Shown here: positions 24,394-37,800 of the stretch, piece after piece | Numbering within the stretch: position 1 is the stretch's first letter | Layout: every line of letters begins with the position of its first letter | Assembly: GCA_028564675.1 (NCBI GenBank) | Contig: JAOVVO010000054.1 | Coordinates: forward strand, 1-64,000 | Direction of reading: 5' to 3' | Source of the DNA: Onchocerca lupi | Lineage: Eukaryota > Nematoda > Chromadorea > Rhabditida > Onchocercidae | Length of the DNA stretch: 64,000 nucleotides | Position numbers and translations under genes: made by a program | The notes under the pieces: model-generated | The model's input: the letters and a program-made list of their open reading frames with translations, nothing else | Databases searched by the model: none | What the model was told of the DNA's origin: nothing

Positions 24394-27300
24394 GAAACTT
24401 GCTCACCTCTACTGCGATCTCCGATCTTTGTTGTGGAAAATATATATATGGTAGAGGACCTCATTAATTTATACGATCAAATACACATGAAATCTTAAAC
24501 TTGTCCACTTGAAATAATTCCTCGAATATCATAATGACGGGAAAAGAATACAATCTAATGACATAGTTGTCTTTCAAGAATGTACATAGAATGGAATGTG
24601 TGACTATGTTACAGTAACATTCTTCATCTTTCATAATTAGCTATGAAGAATTGGAAGGAAAGAACACCAACTGCTAAATAATTCACAAACAAAATAGATC
24701 GATTAGTTGATTAAATTAAAATCAATAATTTCTTAGTGAAATAAAAGTGGAGAAAAAGAAGACGAATTCCAATGCACTCTTTTAAAAACTAACTTGGTGT
24801 TTTTCGAAAGCTAAGAAATATTTTTCAGGTGAACTTCAACATCTATTATCTCAAAAGATAAGAATATGAGAAAATAAATGAAGAAAGAGAGAAAACACTA
24901 ACGATTCACCGAAGATTTAGTTTTTCGAGGCAAGAAACGTTCTCATCCATTGAAAATAGCTTTGTCCTAAACCATTCTAATGCAAATGTTTTCTTTTTTT
25001 TTTTTTTTCGAATTAGACATTTATGTCTTTGCTCTGTTTATATATTACTCCATTGATATATAAACAAAACAAAGCAAGAAACTAGGCAACAAATGAATGA
25101 CCATAAAAATAAAATAAACAATGAAAATTCCAAAATCAATTGTGCAAGCACTTATGTCTATTCTTTCATCGTAAATATTTGTGTGCCAACCATGTCTTCT
25201 TGACTCTCTTACTGTTAATGATAAAGCCATAGTCTCTCCCGAACTCTGACCTTTTCATCATTCCTACGTTTGCAGATATTTCAACACGGCTATTGCCTAT
25301 CCTAATCAATGTATATTTCCCATGATTTACACCTTCATCTTATTTGCTTCATTCGATTTTTCATGTTTAATACGTAAAATTGATATTATGCTCATTACTA
25401 ATATAAGGACGGCCCGTTCATTTGGAATTGGCATTTCGATAATTAATTTATTACACCTTTCAAAGGAATGAATGAACTATTAATTTTATTTATTAGCTAA
25501 TAAATATTGGTTTGTGAAATAAGTGACGGTAGCTGCCATGTCATGTATCTTGAAATTTATTTTAGTTCTTGTTTTTTTTTTCTTTTCTCATTTTGATTCC
25601 ATTTCTCTACAAGTTTCTCAAAATGTTGAAATCTCTCAGACTAACAAAGAATTAAAAAAAAAAGTAAACCAGATAATATTACGATACAATTTATCATTAA
25701 AACATTTTGCATTTCCTGATTCAGTAACTAGCTGAATGTGGAATATGTTCAAAATTCCAATTTTTTAGGGGAAAAGTTTACGAACACTTAACATTTGAAA
25801 TGAAATTTCCAACAAAAGTCTTATTTGAAAGTGAAATTATCTTTTCTCAGAAATGTTTCTGCCTTCACGCCTCGTAAAAGAAATTCAAAATTTCACGATG
25901 GATCAATAGGGACAAGATTGAAAATCAAGCCTAATTAAAGCAGTTGATCAAATCTTTCTTTTTCTAAAAGCATACTAATCTTCAGAATCAGTCAAAGAAG
26001 AGAAAAAAAAATCAGGAACAGTGTTATCTATGCGAGTTCTTTTTCGTGAAATATTAAAAAAAAAATTAGATCCACTGAAATGTCAATGAACAATCATTCA
26101 TAGTGCGGAATATCATTACTGAATTGATCCCAGAAGGAATTAACCGAATAATCGAGCGTCAGTAAAATAAAATCGAATAATACTGTGAAATGTAAAATTT
26201 TTTTTCAAATCTAAGGTAATTATAATTAATAAAACTCTCGAACATTGTTTGATCATTTTAATAACAGAATTTGGTCTTGAAATGTGATGGTTAAAATAAT
26301 CTCAACGAGTATGAGAGATGAAGCGTAAGTTTTAGATGAAGAATATATGTGAGAAAACTTTGTAATATCTTGGAACTTATTATAGATATTTACAGATAAA
26401 ATTTCAACTCAAGGAATTAACTAATGCAATATTTCTGCTTTATTGAATGTCTTTTGTAACAAACTTTCCCAATCAGATTGAAGTTAGCACAATCTTTGTG
26501 TTCCTCCTTCATATTACTTATTTTTTAATAAATAAATAATATGGCTTTTCCTTCTTTAACCTTTTCACTCTACATATAATCTTCCTCATCTGTTATTTAT
26601 CTATTATTATTCTAATACCAACTCAAAGTTACCTAAATTGACTTCAGTTATAAAATAGTTTTAGATTGAATTTAGTGTAATTAATTTAAGTCATCTTGGT
26701 AAATATTTAATAAGGCGACTTTTCTGAAATTGAAGTAGGGTGAAGAAATAGAAGGCATTCATTTTTGGTAAATACACTGGAATACTAATAGCCTTTCAAT
26801 AAGTTTAAGAATCCGTAGAGAGAAGAATTTTTGGTCAAAAATTTCAAGCAGAATTAAGCCAGTTACCTTCATTAGCCTTTCTTTAAATATTTAAAATGAA
26901 CGATTTTTACTATTTTTTTCTACAAAAACACTTGACTAATTGAAAATTAGAGAAAAAATTAAATCAGATGAAAGTGTGATGCAATTATTCAAATCAAAAA
27001 TGATCCAATTCGTTAGAATTAGTTGAAATTTGCAATCGATTTATTGGAAAAAGTGAGAAGTTTAAAGATGGACATCGATTTTATTGATTAAAGCTATTGA
27101 TGAAAATGTTAAGCGTTCGAAAAGTAATGCTTCTCAAAATCAAATATTTTAAAAATTTGTTATTTATTTTAGTGCACGTGAAATTGGTATAAGTTCCTAA
27201 GCAAGTTCGAATATTGATCATTGCGGCATTAAAAAAATTTGTTAAATTTAATAGATTTCAAAAAATCTTAAGAAAATATCATGCAGCTAAAACAAAACAA

Positions 27301-29171
27301 TGGACGATACAAAGTAGTACAATATTTGACAGAAACAAAATACCAATACGATTTTCCGGGGTGTTGCCGTAATAGCACAAAATTAATGTTTTCATAAATA
27401 ACGATTTTCTTTCAGGATGTCAAGCTTCTAATCAAAGTTAAGACAAAAAAACAATCTCCAATTTTTCCAGCAAGGAAGTTGAAATTCTTCTTATCAGAAT
27501 ATCAATTTTGGGGAAAAATCCTTAATTACTTAATACGCAAACTATAAGCCTTCATAAAAAATATTTGACTGCGAATATCATAAATAATGGGTGATAATGA
27601 AAATATTATGGATGTCTAAAGACTTCGTTTCTTCTTGATGGGGAGAATTTTTTCATCAACCTAATTAATTTAGTAAATTACACTCTCTTATACATTAATG
27701 AATGTATTTTTTCATAAATATTAAAGATTTTCAGATTTCAGATGTGAATAAGTTATCAAATGTAATCTTTCACAGATTATATCTGATAAATTTTTTTTTT
27801 TTTTTGAGATGTATAAAGGAGAGAAATAGTATTATTTATGAAAATAAAATAATTCAACGTCTTCGAAAACGGAATTTGAAACTGGTTTGAAGAACAAAAA
27901 AAAAAAAAAAAACTTGCATATCTACATGAATAATGTATACATCGGAATGACAACTGGCTGTTTAAAGAATTTGAGATTTAAATTACTTTGAAATCCAATA
28001 AATGAAAAGAAAAAGAAATCGAATAGTTACTTTTTCCAGTTTATAATAATTATAAAACAATTATGATTTTTAATTTGCAAAATAATAAAATGTTGATGAA
28101 TAATAGACAATTATCTCATAACAAATTGATGAATAAAATCAAAGCTAAAAAAGAATGGAAAGAAAGGGAATATTCTCCTTTCATTCCTCCTTTCTCCATC
28201 GGAAAGATCAATGAATGACAGTCTCGATACTGTCCCTATGATGCAGTGGTTTGGTTACAAATTCAAATTTGTAAATGCTGTCTATAGAAACAGTAAGAAA
28301 GAGTAAACAAAAGACACGAGTGGATATTGCTTTAAGCATATATCAATTTTGTAAGTCTGAATTTGCTTGGAATGAACTAGCAGTTCCAAAGATTTGATTA
28401 AATTAAACTGAATACCAAATTTTATTTATCAATTTTTTTAGAACAGACAACGCTATGATATGAATGCTGTGATATGAGAGGATCTGCTAGCTATTAACTT
28501 TCGCTTCGTAACTGAATTAAGGAGCCTTTCAGAATCTTACAATTTGATTTATCCTCTTTATTATCTTTTCCGGATTTTTCGAGCATTAAACATCGGGCAT
28601 TATATATAAATCCAGCAAAAACCATATCGATGAATTTAAAACTTTAAAAACAAAAAATGTTTCATAGATTCAAGAGGTTTTTTACACATAATGATGTTAG
28701 GTACCTCATCTACAATATACAATTCGTAACGGTGCTATAATTTCTATACTCTACTCATTAGCATAGTATAGATATTATAGTATCGTTAAGAAAATGCGAC
28801 AAATTAATTGGAGCAACATATTTCTCCAGTTCGATTCACTAAACTGATTTTCTCACAGAATAATGAAAAAATGGAAAAAATTTTTATTTGAGCCACTTCA
28901 GCGTAGAATTTTGAAACTTGATAAGGAAATGAAAATTTGAAAGATCTACTGATCGATAGCCATGTCCAGATAAAATGCGAGAAATCTATTTGAAAGTAAA
29001 GTGAGAGATGGAAATTCACTTCCATGTTTACAGATTCTAACAAATAACCATAACTCGTTGGCATCTGACATTGCTTATTTGGAAAAAGCATCTAAGTTCT
29101 GCTGCGCCGAAAATTTTCTAGCCCTGTTATCCTCTTGTTCAGACTCACAACTCATTTATAGGAGATATTTA

Positions 29172-29216
29172 CGAGAGAGAGAGAGGTAGAGAGATAGATA
29201 GAGAGAGAGAGAGAAA
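29172..29216 (+). repeat. (GA)n/(GATA) microsatellite
   Basis: Purine-only GA-rich tract with interspersed GATA units. Confidence 0.9.
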
Positions 29217-32200
29217 AGGGTAAATTTCGAAATTTGCTAGCAAAAGAAAGATTTCCTTGCCAAATGTTGGTGGAATTCTCGAATAGATCTATCTGCTTGC
29301 AATGTCTAGCGAAACTGAATGTAAGATATATTCTGTTTCTAGTAGCTAAATTGAAATGCAATTTTTCTTTTCTATATCAAGATAAAAAGTTTGGCGATGT
29401 TATCTGATTGTCATGTTAGTGTGAGATTTGGCATCATTTTGTACAACACTTTTGTATTTGATATATTACAGTCAGTACTAAATTAATTTAGGATTCAGGG
29501 TATTTTCAGCGCTATAGAAAAAATGAGTGTAAAGGATTTTTATTATAAAATTAATCTAAACACATTGGGAAGAACCAATGGATGATCAAATTGATCAAAA
29601 AAATGTCCATTTCAACATGAGATGGGAGCCAGTAAGTTTGATGAAAGAATAGACGATTAGCTTGAAGAGATTAAAGAAATCAGCCAAATTAAATCATTTC
29701 AAATAAACAATGTCCACATGTCAGTGATAACGTTGGATCGGCCATTAAGCATTCAAACTTCCGGGTGCACCAATATTTATGTATTAAACTTGTATGAATC
29801 ATATACATAAAAAAAAAAAAAAAAAACTATAGATGTGAAGAGCACTCAAAAACATCGATAACACAAAGAGAAACAGAAGTAGATTTTACTTTCTCTAATT
29901 GTTAGAAAAATCACTTATCGAATAAACTTCGTATAGATTGGAAATTATTTTAAAAACAATGACTGTCGATTAGGCACAAGTCATATTGATTTTTTAACAA
30001 CGAATAAAAGGGAAGTCAAAAATGAGAGGTTTTTTCCACTAGAAGATAATACATGAAAACAGTCCAAGCAGTGGAAATTTGGAACTTACGGAACAAGTTT
30101 TACTACCAAGGTGAACAGCTATTTATACTATCCATCAATCGATGAGATAATTGGCTGTAAGATGTAATTGGGCGATAAAATTATGTGAAAAAAAAATACT
30201 TTTAAGAAAATGTATTTGCTGGTGCAATACCCTAGTTCTGCAATTTTCACTTGTAAGTTTCATCATTTGACATTTCACTTGGCTTTTACCATTTTTTATT
30301 ACACATAACAGTTTTCCCAGTAGATGTTATCATTCTGAAAATTCAGTTCTGATGTTTTGGGAGGTTATAATCGACAACCTGCTGTTGCTAAATTTCAAAA
30401 TGTGCTGATTCGATTCAAAAAAATTTTTTGGTGATGTGAACATGACTTGCATTTTAATCAGTTTTATAGAGAGAGAGAGGTGCATAATTTAATATAAAAA
30501 TCAAATAACTATTTTCATGATGCCGCAAATAAACAAATTTTGAATACGGCCACTTGGATGGAAGCAACCGTACTCAAAATTCGTTCATTGTTCTGATTTT
30601 TCATCGAAAATTTCCGAACCAATGCAAAACAGGTGTCATCAGTTCATCTAATTCCCGATTTAAACTTAAAACTAAATCATTGGTATTTATAAAACAAGTC
30701 AAATTTTATTTTAACAACCTACAAAGTCCGAAATGTTTACCCCTAAGCACTAGAGAGTCTAATTTAATTTCCGGCACTCATTATAAGAGTCCTTTGTGAA
30801 TAACTTGATGTGACAGAATAAATTTTGTTTTAAACCGTGAAGAAATATTCAAACATAAGCGGAGATGTCTCCATGGAAATATTTTTGCTGCAAAACAGTG
30901 AGCGGATTTTCGATTCATTACTTCTCCAGTAGTGTTATTGTCCAAAATATTTATACATATTGGATAATCGGAAAATAGAATTACAACTTAATAAAATAAA
31001 TCGCATGTAGTGCTTTTGTTACAAAAACGTGTTCATAACAAAACAAAGAGTTAGGCTAATGATACCTTCATTGAATTAGACTAAGAATCAATATCATGCC
31101 ATTCATTACCTGTAGCTTCTTGGCTTCTTGACACTACGAACTACATCTTTGTTCAAAATATCCGTTGCAAAATAATCGAGAAAAAATAAAGATGTTGCTC
31201 TTTGTGCAAATAAATCATTCACGCACATTGCAACTAATCTATGCCTATAGTATCATATCTATTTACTTCTTGGGCTATTAGCAGCTCCCTACCCACTCCT
31301 TCAGTTGAAGAAACTAATACAGGGTGGTTATATTTTTTAATTAACTCAGTAAAAAGTAAACAACATAAGTTGTAAAAGATGATTCGCTTTCAGTAATTTT
31401 AAAAAATATTTGATTACACAACTACAATGTCTAATTTATTTAGTATTATACTATAGTAGCGGCTTCATTAATTTTGGTGTGTTTGACCTTGAATGATCAT
31501 GGAGCAGTACTTAGTTGGTTTCATGATTGCTTTGGAGAATGTTTCAGTCTACAGAAGAAAAGAGCTATAGAAATTCAATTTCTGAAATGCTCTCCAAATT
31601 GAACTCTACTGAAAGATCTCTTCCGTTTGGATAAATATCCGAAAAAGTAAAGCTTGTGGTTTTTCAAATAGTTTTATTTTTTGCAAATGTCTTGATCATT
31701 CAGAATGAGAAGTACTACTGCTGTTTCTATTGCTGACATTCCTTAATGAAAAAAAAATTTCCTCAACAAAAAAAAAGAATGATTTTGATCTTAAGTTTGA
31801 AAGAGTCATAATTTCCAAGAATGAACTGAGTGCTCAACCCTTGGGAATGAACTCTCATGTGTCTACTGGGGTTCATTATTTAGCAGGAAGTTTAAGTTAT
31901 AACGTTATACAAAAAAAAAATATAATTGCATCTTAGATTATGTGAAAATAATAACAAGGAACTGAAATACACTAGAATGCCATTTAAGACTTATCTTCTA
32001 AACTATTATTCAGAACTGCTGTGAATTCGATGAGTTTTGATGAAAAAAGATTTGGCTCGGTAAAAAGTTTGTTCAAATAAGTAAAAGTCAAGTTATCCCA
32101 CAAATATAGAAAACAACACTATTAAATGGATTTTTGAACTCGTGAAACGAAAATGAACGATGACTAAAAGACAGAATCCTGGAAAATACTTCATCATCTA

Positions 32201-32433
32201 TTGAGGAAAAATGTCAGTTTTGTGAAAAAAAATTTTCAACACGAATGGGCTTGAAGTCTTAAAAATCAATGAATTTTGAATTTCAATTGATCCTCAATTT
32301 AAGATTTGTCATATTCAATCTATTCTGCAGCACAGTAATGGTAAAGATGATAAGCGAAGGAGTACTGGACAGGTATCCATCGATATCACAATGACATGCA
32401 AAGAAATGCTTCATCTCTAATAACAAAGGTACT

Positions 32434-32694
32434 AACACTGGATAGTTATAAATTGTTGGGTTTTTCGGTCAGGAATGTCGACGGGAGCAAGACAATTATT
32501 GTAAACAAGGAATACAAAAGGTCAAGTGGCGCGACATAGTTTCAAAAGGACGATAAATATGTTTACCGCCAAAACGTTTCAATTCACAGACAAAAAAAAT
32601 GAGGACAATCAATCATGAAGCGACAAGTTGTAAATCAGGTAAGGAGAAGGAACTCCGAAAGGATTTAAAAGGTCAGAATTTGAAGCTGGAATTA
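32434..32694 (+). repeat. Left LTR-like repeat
   Basis: Direct-repeat partner of 34450-34840. Matching blocks, in order, are ACTGGA, a TTTTTCGGTC/TTTTTTCGATC block, GGAATGTCG, ACAATTATTGTAAACAAG, TCAAGTGG, ATGTTTA, CTTCAATTCA-type, AATCATG and AAAAGGTCA. About 40 bases present in the right copy (34482-34520) are lost here. Confidence 0.6.
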
Positions 32695-32778
32695 GTTCAA
32701 GTTCAGAGTTCTTATACGTTGTCGTACTTATCTTTTGTGACTATCGTTCTCTTTCCATTTCCCACCGCTGTTGCTACT

Positions 32779-32795
32779 GGTTTAATTACCCAAGT
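32779..32795 (+). other. Exact 17-base match to the 5' end of spliced leader SL1
   Basis: GGTTTAATTACCCAAGT equals bases 1-17 of the 22-nt nematode SL1. The last five leader bases do not match. It lies inside the retroelement, just downstream of the left LTR-like repeat. No Sm-site or SL RNA body follows, so it is not an SL RNA gene. Confidence 0.85.
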
Positions 32796-33423
32796 CATTT
32801 TGTGAACGGCCAAGTTTTTATGTATCAGCTGCTGTTCTAGAGACCACAATGAAAAGTCCGAAGGCGATTTCGGCGATTTGAAGGCCTCAAAGCAACCCAT
32901 GTATGAAAAGATATGATAAGACGTTTTCGAAATGGAATGCCGTAAAGCGACATCAACAACTACGCATCTTAGACGACTGTTTTACAGGTCGTAAGGCAAA
33001 TGGACTTTATGATGAACAAACTCCAAAATTCATACATAATGCCGACAAATAACTAGATCCAGCTCGAAACTTCTGGGAATATGCATGAATATGAAATTAT
33101 TTTTTTTCCATGCGATGATAATGAAGAATTCACGAAATAAACTGATTTTCAAGCGTCTCTTTTGAACTACTGGCTGCAACACTAATTTCCAACAGTTTTT
33201 GATGCCGTGAGCTGGGATGCCATTAACGATTTCAGTAAGTACCACTCCGGCGAAGCGGAAGATCCTGAAGCTTCTCAATGAAGTGAAAGAAATGGATTGG
33301 AGAGCAATCGCCAACACATAGCAGACGATGAAAAATATGAAAACAAAAATCGAAAGACGATATTGATGACAAGATGAAAAGAATCGAATTATGTGTTGGA
33401 ACGCTCATGAATATCAATGATAA

Positions 33424-34200
33424 ATGGCTGGATTGCCTGCTAAAGATCCCAGCACAACGGCAAAAAGGAAAGAAGAAATGGTAGATGATCAAGGAATATT
33501 GGACTTGATTAATGAAGGAAAAGAAGCATTGCTAATCTTGGGCAGATATAAGAAAATGCTGAGGCTGCAATCGAACGCATATAAAGTAAACGAAGAGAGC
33601 CACTGAATCAAACGGCCCAAGAAGATATGGCCCGGATGGTTCGTTAAGTAGCGGAAGATTTCTAGTCAATCAACAAATTGAAAAACTTCCTGAGGAAAAT
33701 AACACGAATCGAGGAAAACGTTGGTCAAATTCAAACCTGCAATCACGAATTCGAGAAGAAACCAGAGCACGACACACGAATCGACAGTTCAAGGAAACAG
33801 AAAAAGAAGAATCCTCGACCCTAGCCATAAGAAAGTGATAGAAATCAAGCGACAACAATGTTCTAAAAGAAATCAAGAAAAGGAGTCTAAATCGAAACTC
33901 AGTCAAGAGAAGAAAATCAAACAAGAAGAAGGATCAATTTTAGGAAAAAACCCCATGCTATAACGGCCATCATGCTGCTTTGACTAACTGCAAAGTCTTT
34001 TGCAACAAGGATCATTGGGATGACACTATCAAGCTTATCCCATCACGAAGCAATGGATGGAGCATTTGAGAGAAGTCGATGCATGCTTAAACTGTCTACA
34101 AAGGAGGAATATAGCAAGAAATTGAAAGATGAGAAAGAAATTGTTTTAATAAATGTCCCAGAAAAGCTCTGCGGAAGTTAGGAAGGGTAAAGGAACTCAA
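33424..34200 (+). pseudogene. Gag-like remnant of the retroelement
   Basis: A chain of broken frames: 33424-33606 (helical, Lys/Glu-rich), 33721-33963 (very basic, Gln/Lys/Ser-rich) and 33955-34020 in another frame, with a Cys/His cluster (CYNGHHAALTNC, then CNKDHW) like the zinc-knuckle region of BEL/Pao gag. A second cluster containing CLNCLQRRN follows near 34075-34110. Stops and frameshifts separate all pieces. Confidence 0.5.
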
Positions 34201-34308
34201 AACAGATAAAGACAGGGTAGCAAGAATCGCATTAACGGAGATGGCTAACGGAAAATTCCTGATAAGGCCAATGAACACGTTATATCCTCTCGAAATTAAC
34301 GGCACATG
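34199..34308 (+). pseudogene. Remnant of BEL/Pao polyprotein C-terminus (DUF5641-like)
   Basis: An open stretch ends in NGKFLIRPMNTLYPLEI and stops soon after. An 'R-P-x-x-x-L-Y-P-L-E' ending is characteristic of the domain after the integrase in BEL/Pao elements. It sits directly after the gag remnant, so almost all of pol has been deleted between them. Confidence 0.5.
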
Positions 34309-34449
34309 AGCATGAGAAGAGGTCGAAAATGACCCGGAGAAGCGAGAAGGGATACACAAAGAAAACGATTTAGAATCCAGACGATAACATAGCATCAAGG
34401 ACAAGGAATGTCGTCAGTAAGTAATCGCGGCTGAAGAAGGATCCGCCTG

Positions 34450-34840
34450 AAAGCACTGGATTTTTTCGATCGGGAATGTCGGAAAAATCCGAAAGATGTT
34501 AAAGATCAAATAGCGCCACGATAATTATTGCAAACAAGAAGTACTGAAGATCAAGTGGTGCGAGAGGATGGTAAACATGTTTATCGATAAACATTTTTAC
34601 CATCAAAACACTTCAATTCAAAGTGAAGTCAACTAATCATGGGGTGACACGCTGTAGATCAGGAGAAATTGATAAAATCGATTTGTAACGACTAGATTTA
34701 GAATTGGTACAGTTATGATGTAAGAATTTTGCAAATTAAAAATCCTATTTTAAACTTATTACCAGTTAAACTAAAATTAAGGAGGAGGAGCCCAGAAAGA
34801 ATTAAAAGGTCATTTAAAAGGATTTGGAGCTGAATTCAGT
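34450..34840 (+). repeat. Right LTR-like repeat
   Basis: Second copy of the left repeat, interrupted by about 100 extra bases (roughly 34675-34775) that the left copy lacks. The last shared block is the Lys-rich AAAAGGTCA...GGAGCTGAATT segment. Confidence 0.55.
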
Positions 34841-37800
34841 TTTAACAATGACACAGATCGACGCAACAACCCGACAATTAAGTGGAGCAATGTTTATACG
34901 AGCAGCAAAGGAAAGAATAACCTAGTGATTAATTTGCCTAGATATTGTCTGGTAACTTTTCCATCAATTAATAAAACTTTCTCAGCAAGATTCGTCTCTG
35001 TCACACAAAAAAAAATTTTTTTTCACACAAAACAAGACTTTCTCGACATCTATTACTGGTCTAGCCGAGTCACAGTAGTAAGAAGGAGCAATCCCCAATG
35101 CAGCCAAATTACAACTCAAATTATGCAATTCGATCAGAACTAAAAGTATAAACAGGGAACAATTTTTTTTGATAAGTGGGAATAGGAAATGAATTCATAA
35201 ATGAATTGGTCTCAACATTCAAGATATCGCAAATTAAAAAGTTCCAGAGATCGAACATTTCGAAATTTAGCTAAGCGACGAAGACAGCTGCTCTGCAAAA
35301 ATATTACCATTGACGTCAGTGCTTTTGTTAGCAACTGGTACAAAAAGAACGCCAGAAAAAGGGTAAATGTGAGTGCTTATGAGTGAGAGAAATGAATTGG
35401 TCGCTTATGTATTCGTCAATTTCCAGCTTTTCTGAAAATTGCCAGTTGAGGAACGGAAGGCGAGAATTATATGTACGTAAGACGGATTCTTCAACTGAGT
35501 AATTAATATGCGGCTATAAACATTTTTAAGTGAAGATAGACATCTATGTAAGAACAGTTGATGACTTTCACAGCAACGAATTATCAGTCCAATACTCTCG
35601 AATCGCTCTTTATTTTTGAATTTTTATGGTCGCAGTTTATTAATTTGCTGATTTATTAATTGTAAAAAATCATTTTAATATCTTGGTATTTCTCAAAAGC
35701 TCGATTAAAGCAGGAAACGGAACAGATTTAGTTACAAACAGCAATTTTTACAGAACTTTTTAATTTATGAATAAATGAAAAAAATTATAGGCAAGGTTTA
35801 AACACAAAAAATGAATCTGCGTTGATAATATCAAATGATAACAGTGTGTACATTGCAAGACAATTTTTTGAATGGAACATTTTGATGCAACACAGCATTT
35901 TTTTGAGAAGGAAGAATTGTTGACTCAAATTTATTGGAAACAAAATTGATTAAATAATAGTTATTTTAAGAGCCAACTATTGCTAAGAAGAAACAATGAT
36001 TTCGAAAAGTGCATAAATTCGTGATCTTTTATTGTTTATTCACGGACAAGGGAAAAAGAGGAAAGAACAAGGGTAGTATTACTTTTTTTTTGGTGAATAA
36101 CAACTGCTTATAATATTTTTTCCATTGACTACTTTGATTTTATCGTCGAAAAATAAGTGAGAGTTTCTATTTTTATCTATCCATCTATCATCAAACAGAA
36201 GGAAGAAATAAATAGATCAAAACGCTGAAATTTATTTAATGTTTTTTCCTCTATAAAAAAAAAAAAAAAATGAGTATAAAATAAAGCATTCTCTGTAATT
36301 GAAAAAATGATTTTAAAAAAAAACCTTTTGATAGCGGTAATAATATTGCATTCCTCTATAGGATTGCATTCCTTTACAGGAAAAACAAAGCCATACGAAG
36401 AATGAGTATTTGTTTTTAGATGTGACAATTTTTACGTTGGCTAAACAATTTGCACTGAAAGATTGTGGTGAAAGATCAAATTTTCGAAAATTTGTTCGAT
36501 CAAAGAAAATAAGATAAAATTTCGGATACTAATAATGCTATATCTTTGCTTGTGCAGATAATTATGTTCTCTTATTGGAGCTTGACATATTGTAATGTAA
36601 ACTTGTAAAGGCAAAACATCTGCATCTTTCACAGGTATCATATAATAAAATACTAAATGATATATCAATTACTAGGTTTAATCAATGGATTAGATATTTC
36701 ATGGAAATAGTTTTACCTTTCCAACAATGTAAGAAAGGAATATTTTTTGTGCTCTTATGTTCCAAAAATTCTCACATACATCAAGTCTACTTCATTACAT
36801 ATTACTTTTTTGACTATTTAACACTAAAAATAAAGACTGTTGGCTTGTTTGTAGGTGGACTGGATTGATTTAGAAGTTAGAAGATCAATAGATGTAAATT
36901 ATTGATGCAATCCATAATTCTATAGTATTCTATTTTGATATTTTCGTGGGTGCTTCAGATTTATAATTTTCCTATCTTAAATCCTTTTTTTAAGAAATTC
37001 GCCAATAAAAATTTGAATTTTGATATTTGAAATTAAATTATGAAGACGAAAATATTTGAAAGTTCTAAATAAGCACAATCCAACTTGAAAACTATGAGAC
37101 ATACAAAGCATGCACAAAACAAACTGCGCATGATTCTTATGTCACGCAGTTGTCTTTTGTCAAGTTTGAATAAATTATTTTGGAATAGTTAGGAAATTCT
37201 CGACGGTTTAAATTTCAGAGAATATCACTTTCAAACATTCTTCTTACACCATTCCTAGTAAGAAAATGGCTAACTTGTTTACTTCATTCCTAAGTTACAC
37301 GACATTATCGTTTCGAAGATAAAGAATTGTTGGATGCAATCGTCGATTCTTTTTTCAGAATTACTGACTGCCAGGAAATCATCAGTTTTATAAAGTAATA
37401 TTGTTTTGCGGAAAGAAAATGAACAACCATAATCAGGTAATGATACATTTGGTAGCAGTTATTTTTTGATATGTATATACAACCGATGAGAACTAAATAA
37501 ACGAATTTCAGAGAGAAAAAAAAAGAGGTTTTAAGAGAGATTTTTGTAAGATTAGCAAATGATGAGCACAGTCATGCACGCTTTGGGACACATGTCAATA
37601 ACTAAATCAGTAAATAGGTAAGAAAAGTCCTTGAAGTGAGGTTAATTCCAGCTCAACTCGAAAGAAAGGACAAATGGACAGTGAGGTTGATTCCGACTCA
37701 ACTTCTCAAACAAATCACCGATGATTTTATGAAACACAGGACCAAACATTACCCTCAGTTTTTCTTGTTAATGTCAAGTTCTATTTATAAGTTTCTTTTT

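Larger units (their letters stand above)
21600..32433. other. Gene-poor AT-rich intergenic region
   Basis: About 10.8 kb in which I see no gene with homology support or a chain of phased exons. It is AT-rich with many homopolymers and one GA microsatellite. A 97-codon minus-strand frame (24100-24393) is the only stretch with protein-like composition and is listed separately. The 5' promoter of the RhoGAP gene should be at the low-coordinate end. Confidence 0.55.
32434..34840 (+). mobile_element. Degenerate, internally deleted BEL/Pao-like LTR retroelement
   Basis: Two related segments in direct orientation (32434-32694 and 34450-34840), probably decayed LTRs, bound an interior of about 1.75 kb with higher GC than its surroundings. 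The interior shows broken frames that read like a retroelement gag: charged helical segments, a Lys/Glu/Gln-rich stretch and a Cys/His cluster. They are followed by a short piece resembling the end of a BEL/Pao polyprotein. Protease, reverse transcriptase, RNase H and most of integrase are missing, so the copy cannot move by itself. Frameshifts and stops are frequent and the LTRs differ at many positions, so the insertion is old. The family call rests on domain pattern only. No target-site duplication was found by eye. Confidence 0.6.

Noticed and set aside
32779..32900. SL1 RNA gene
   Set aside because: Only the first 17 leader bases match. The leader end, the donor GT, the Sm-binding site and the stem-loops of an SL RNA are absent.
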